Assembly: GCA_945613785.1 (NCBI GenBank)
Contig: CALZAJ010000061.1
Coordinates: 1 to 8,588 of the forward strand
DNA length: 8,588 nucleotides
Source of the DNA: an uncultured Verrucomicrobiota bacterium
Lineage (GTDB): Bacteria > Verrucomicrobiota > Kiritimatiellia > RFP12 > UBA1067
Direction: 5' to 3'
The notes beneath the pieces are model-generated. The model worked only from the letters and a program-made list of their open reading frames with translations. It had not been told where the DNA came from and ran no database searches. Made by a program: the position numbers and the translations under genes. Shown here in pieces: positions 6,409-8,588 of the stretch. The first letter of the stretch is position 1. Every line of letters starts with the position of its first letter.

Positions 6409-7797
6409 ATGGGATTCTTCAAAGCTTATGACATGCGGGGCACCTTCGGTGCTGACTTCGATCTGACCACCGTCTACAAGGTCGGCAAGGCCTTGCCGAA
6501 CGTTGTAAAACGTTCGTCCGCGACTTCTCCTCGTTGGCTCGTGGGACGAGATTGCCGTGTGACGAGTACGGACGTGCATGATGCGCTGGTTCAGGGTCTC
6601 AAGGAAGCGGGCGCCGAAGTGACGGATCTCGGACTCTGCACGACGTCGATGGTTTATTTCTTCACCGCCGAGGACGACTTCGACGGATCGGTGATGATCA
6701 CGGCTTCGCACAATCCGCCGTCCGACAACGGTCTCAAGGTCTCGATGAAGACGGCTCTGCCTGTCGGTTATGCGAACGGACTCAACGAGGTCGAGAAGCT
6801 TGTCGCCTCAGACGACTCGACCTACACGCCGTCTCCCTCCACGACACCTTTCGCGCCTTCTGCCGAACATCTCGCCCGCTATCGGTCCTGGCAAACCAAA
6901 CAGTCAAATCTTCAAACGAACCAACACCTGAGGTATGCCGTCGATTGCTCCAACGGCATGTCGTCACTCCTCGCGCATGATCTCTTCCCCGGCGCCGTGT
7001 TCCTGAATGACACGCTGGACGGCACGTTCCCGAATCACAGTCCGAATCCGCTGACGGCCTCCGCCCGTGAGCAGCTGGCCAAGGTCGTACGTGAACAGCA
7101 CCTCGATTGTGGCGTCATCTTCGACGGGGATGCCGACCGTGCGATGTTCGTCGATGAGAAGGGCGATTTCGTCCAGCCCGACTACCTTATCCCAATCGTC
7201 GCCCGCGCAACTCTCGTCGCCACACCGCCCCCGGCGGGGCATATCCCACGCATCATCCACGACGTCCGCACCTCCCGCGGCGCCATCGAGGCCATCCGCG
7301 AGATGGGCTGCGAACCCGTCATGGTCCCGGTCGGCCATGCGTTCGCCAAGCCGATTTTGCGTGAAATTCAGGCCGTGTGCGGCGGCGAACTGGCCGGACA
7401 CTACTACTTTAGTGAGTTTTTTGGCTGTGATTCTGGAATTTTGGCCGCTTTACGCGTTCTGAACGAGGTCGCCAAGGCCAAACAAAAAGGGCTGTCGTTT
7501 AGCCAAATGATGACGCCAATTACCTCCCGCTATGCTAATTCGGGGGAGCTGAACTTCAAAGTTGATGACAAAGAAGGCGCTATTTCGCGCGTTTTATCGG
7601 TTTCGGGTGAATTTTCGCAAGAAATCTCGCGTTCGACGATGGACGGCATCCGTCTTGAGTATGACGAGGGCTGGATTAATGTCCGCAAGTCGAATACCGA
7701 GCCCTACCTTCGGTTGCTCGTTGAATGTGATACGGCCGAACGGCTCGCTGATTGGACAGACCTGCTGACTCAGGCAATCGAGAATAAGATCGTCTGA
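6409..7797 (+). CDS. manB: Phosphomannomutase / phosphoglucomutase
   Basis: This enzyme of the alpha-D-phosphohexomutase family interconverts hexose 6- and 1-phosphates, feeding GDP-mannose or UDP-glucose synthesis for surface glycans. The protein has 462 residues, the usual size. All four functional loops are intact: phosphoserine loop TASHNPP (98-104) with Ser100; Mg-binding DGDADR (239-244); sugar-recognition GGELAGHYYF (325-334); and phosphate-binding RKSNTEP (426-432). The N-terminus KAYDMRG (5-11) matches the family 'KaYDiRG' start. A TTG at 6391 would add six residues, but it lies in the promoter, so ATG 6409 is chosen. The 62-base gap after the hydrolase and the separate promoter suggest an independent transcription unit. 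Base composition falls sharply between about 7401 and 7640, although the protein stays in frame and complete. Motifs alone do not decide between mannose and glucose preference. Confidence 0.93.
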   Translation: MGFFKAYDMRGTFGADFDLTTVYKVGKALPNVVKRSSATSPRWLVGRDCRVTSTDVHDALVQGLKEAGAEVTDLGLCTTSMVYFFTAEDDFDGSVMITASHNPPSDNGLKVSMKTALPVGYANGLNEVEKLVASDDSTYTPSPSTTPFAPSAEHLARYRSWQTKQSNLQTNQHLRYAVDCSNGMSSLLAHDLFPGAVFLNDTLDGTFPNHSPNPLTASAREQLAKVVREQHLDCGVIFDGDADRAMFVDEKGDFVQPDYLIPIVARATLVATPPPAGHIPRIIHDVRTSRGAIEAIREMGCEPVMVPVGHAFAKPILREIQAVCGGELAGHYYFSEFFGCDSGILAALRVLNEVAKAKQKGLSFSQMMTPITSRYANSGELNFKVDDKEGAISRVLSVSGEFSQEISRSTMDGIRLEYDEGWINVRKSNTEPYLRLLVECDTAERLADWTDLLTQAIENKIV

Positions 7798-7869
7798 GCG
7801 TCGGAATTCTCATTAAGAGGTTCCTTCCGCTGCGAAGAAAAATGGTAGAACGGGCGGCGGCACCGCGAT

Positions 7870-7902
7870 TCGAATTTCCTAATTCGAGGACTTTCGTCTT
7901 TT
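7870..7902 (+). terminator. Possible weak Rho-independent terminator after the mutase gene
   Basis: TCGAATT (7870-7876) and AATTCGA (7881-7887) form a 7-base-pair stem with loop TCCT. A second, overlapping hairpin can form from AGGAC (7887-7891) and GTCTT (7896-7900) with loop TTTC, running into a short T tract (7899-7902). The stems share base 7887. The AT-rich first stem and short T run make termination uncertain; an operator or chance repeat are alternatives. Confidence 0.3.
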
Positions 7903-7929
7903 GCTCCTGGCGAACGGCTACTTGGGGAT

Positions 7930-7943
7930 CATGTGATGACATG
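7930..7943. repeat. Short palindrome CATGT-GATG-ACATG, possible operator
   Basis: A perfect 5-base inverted repeat with a 4-base spacer lies 43 bases upstream of the -10 hexamer of the next gene. The size and position would suit a dimeric regulator, but a repeat this short can arise by chance. Confidence 0.25.
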
Positions 7944-7945
7944 CG

Positions 7946-7976
7946 CCGTCGTATATCAAATCTCATCCCCCGACGG
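7946..7976. repeat. Inverted repeat CCGTCG / CGACGG just upstream of a promoter
   Basis: CCGTCG (7946-7951) is perfectly complementary to CGACGG (7971-7976) across a 19-base AT-richer spacer. The right arm ends 10 bases before the -10 hexamer at 7987, overlapping the region where a -35 element would lie. It could be a regulator half-site pair. No known operator is recognised. Confidence 0.25.
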
Positions 7977-7979
7977 AAG

Positions 7980-7999
7980 ATTGTGGTATACTTACGGCT
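7980..7999 (+). promoter_or_regulatory. Extended -10 promoter giving a probable leaderless mRNA for the secreted-protein gene
   Basis: ATTGTGGTATACTT (7980-7993) is identical to the stretch before the mutase gene. The hexamer TATACT is at 7987-7992 and is preceded by TG at 7983-7984 or 7985 onward as TGG. The ATG at 8000 begins 8 bases after the hexamer, so the transcript start is expected at or within one base of the start codon. There is no Shine-Dalgarno sequence and no good -35 (CATCCC at 7964-7969). Confidence 0.65.
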
Positions 8000-8588
8000 A
8001 TGAGAAATGCTTCCCTTCTGACGATCGTTTCGCTGATCCTTGTTCCCTTCGTCGCACAGGCCTTCTCCTGGAAGGCGAAGACGGCCGGAGAAGAGAAGGT
8101 CGCGCTGATCGAATTCCTGAACGGCACACAAGTTGCAAAGGAGCAAACGGCGGCTCTTGTCGCACGGCTCGTTGCTCAATCCAACACGACCGACTGGATG
8201 CAGTCGGCCATTGACTTCGGTTCGGAACTTCTTCGCCAGACTGAAGGACAGACGGCCGTCGACCCTCTTCGTCGTCTTGCCCTCGAGACAATTGACTATC
8301 CGCTTCACGTGGACAATTACGGCCCAAGAATTGTCCCCGCGGAAATGACTGCTTTCAATGACATGGTCGTTCGCTATGCCCGCGAAGCCAAAGATCGCGT
8401 GCTGCGCGAAGTCCGCGAGGCACAGGTCCCCGAGGGGGAACTCTGGATCTGGCGAATCTACAATATGGCCTTTGTCCTCAAGGGACCGCGGCACACGGTT
8501 GCCATTGATTTCACAAACCGACCCGAACTCATTGCCAAACCCTATTCGGAACTTCTCAAGGACTTCAACTCGGCCATTAAATCAGGAA
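8000..8588 (+). CDS. Secreted protein, 3' end outside window; possibly a metallo-beta-lactamase-fold hydrolase
   Basis: The frame from ATG 8000 stays open to the window end, giving 196 residues of an incomplete protein. Residues 1-21 are a clear signal peptide (MRNASLLTIVSLILVPFVAQA, cleavage after AQA), so it is exported. Residues about 30-150 are mainly helical and match nothing I can name; there is a charged helix around VRYAREAKDRVLREVREA (124-141). From about 147 the pattern changes to strands: LWIWRIYNMAFVLKG, then HTVAIDFTN. This resembles the first strands of UlaG-like metallo-beta-lactamase-fold proteins ('..GF.i.......iDp'), but the diagnostic HxHxDH motif would lie beyond the window. 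The start is set by the promoter immediately upstream and the signal peptide. The gene is real; the family assignment is tentative. Confidence 0.8.
   Translation, partial: MRNASLLTIVSLILVPFVAQAFSWKAKTAGEEKVALIEFLNGTQVAKEQTAALVARLVAQSNTTDWMQSAIDFGSELLRQTEGQTAVDPLRRLALETIDYPLHVDNYGPRIVPAEMTAFNDMVVRYAREAKDRVLREVREAQVPEGELWIWRIYNMAFVLKGPRHTVAIDFTNRPELIAKPYSELLKDFNSAIKSG

Larger units (their letters stand above)
7798..7999. other. Intergenic region between the mutase and the secreted-protein gene
   Basis: These 202 bases contain no convincing gene. They hold a possible weak terminator (7870-7902), a 14-base palindrome (7930-7943), a 6-base inverted repeat (7946-7951 with 7971-7976) and the promoter of the next gene (7980-7999). 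A 53-codon frame at 7842-8003 exists but is judged accidental. No tRNA fold was seen, despite a T-loop-like GATTCGAAT. Confidence 0.7.

Noticed and set aside
7866..7890. T-loop-like GATTCGAAT suggesting a tRNA
   Set aside because: No acceptor, D or anticodon arms can be built around it; the sequence is explained by the small hairpin at 7870-7887.
7842..8003. A 53-codon frame whose TGA overlaps the ATG at 8000 as ATGA
   Set aside because: It runs through the palindromes and the promoter of the next gene, lacks a good ribosome binding site and has no coding-like composition. The ATGA overlap appears to be chance.
7676..8494. A 272-codon open frame on the - strand covering the intergenic region
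   Set aside because: It lies opposite the end of the mutase and the start of a gene with a clear signal peptide and promoter, and it has no recognisable domain.

Overview
The window looks like a GC-rich bacterial chromosome segment. It starts inside the conserved translation/transcription cluster nusA-infB-rbfA-truB-ribF and then passes into genes unrelated to translation. All genes are on the + strand. Codons mostly end in G or C. Gene order and protein motifs are bacterial. The two stand-alone promoters have an unusual, nearly identical leaderless form (ATTGTGGTATACTT a few bases before ATG). Together with the divergent TruB and IF2 and the secreted hydrolases, this makes me think of the PVC superphylum (Verrucomicrobiota/Kiritimatiellota-like). 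That placement is an inference and cannot be proven here.

Region 1 (1-4973) is a tightly packed operon. It holds the 3' end of nusA (transcription factor), infB (initiation factor IF2), rbfA (30S maturation), truB (tRNA U55 pseudouridine synthase) and ribF (FAD synthetase). Gaps are at most 14 bases, and truB/rbfA and ribF/truB overlap. IF2 has non-standard G4 and G5 nucleotide-specificity motifs. TruB is short, lacks the usual C-terminal domain and has several active-site-region substitutions.

Region 2 (4970-6346) is a secreted alpha/beta-hydrolase whose GTG start overlaps the ribF stop and has a strong ribosome binding site. It is therefore probably co-translated with the translation operon, in the place where rpsO/pnp follow ribF in many bacteria.

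Region 3 (6347-8588) has two genes, each with its own promoter: a phosphomannomutase/phosphoglucomutase (6409-7797) and a secreted protein that runs off the window (8000 onwards). Both promoters place the expected transcription start on, or within a base of, the A of the ATG, and neither gene has a Shine-Dalgarno sequence. Their mRNAs are therefore probably leaderless, unlike the downstream genes of the operon. The 202-base gap between these genes holds a possible weak terminator and two inverted repeats. The 3' third of the mutase gene contains a sharply AT-richer stretch.

I saw no rRNA, tRNA, CRISPR array, insertion sequence or phage gene. Most of the window is ordinary housekeeping content. 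The leaderless promoter pair and the altered motifs in IF2 and TruB are the main points of interest.
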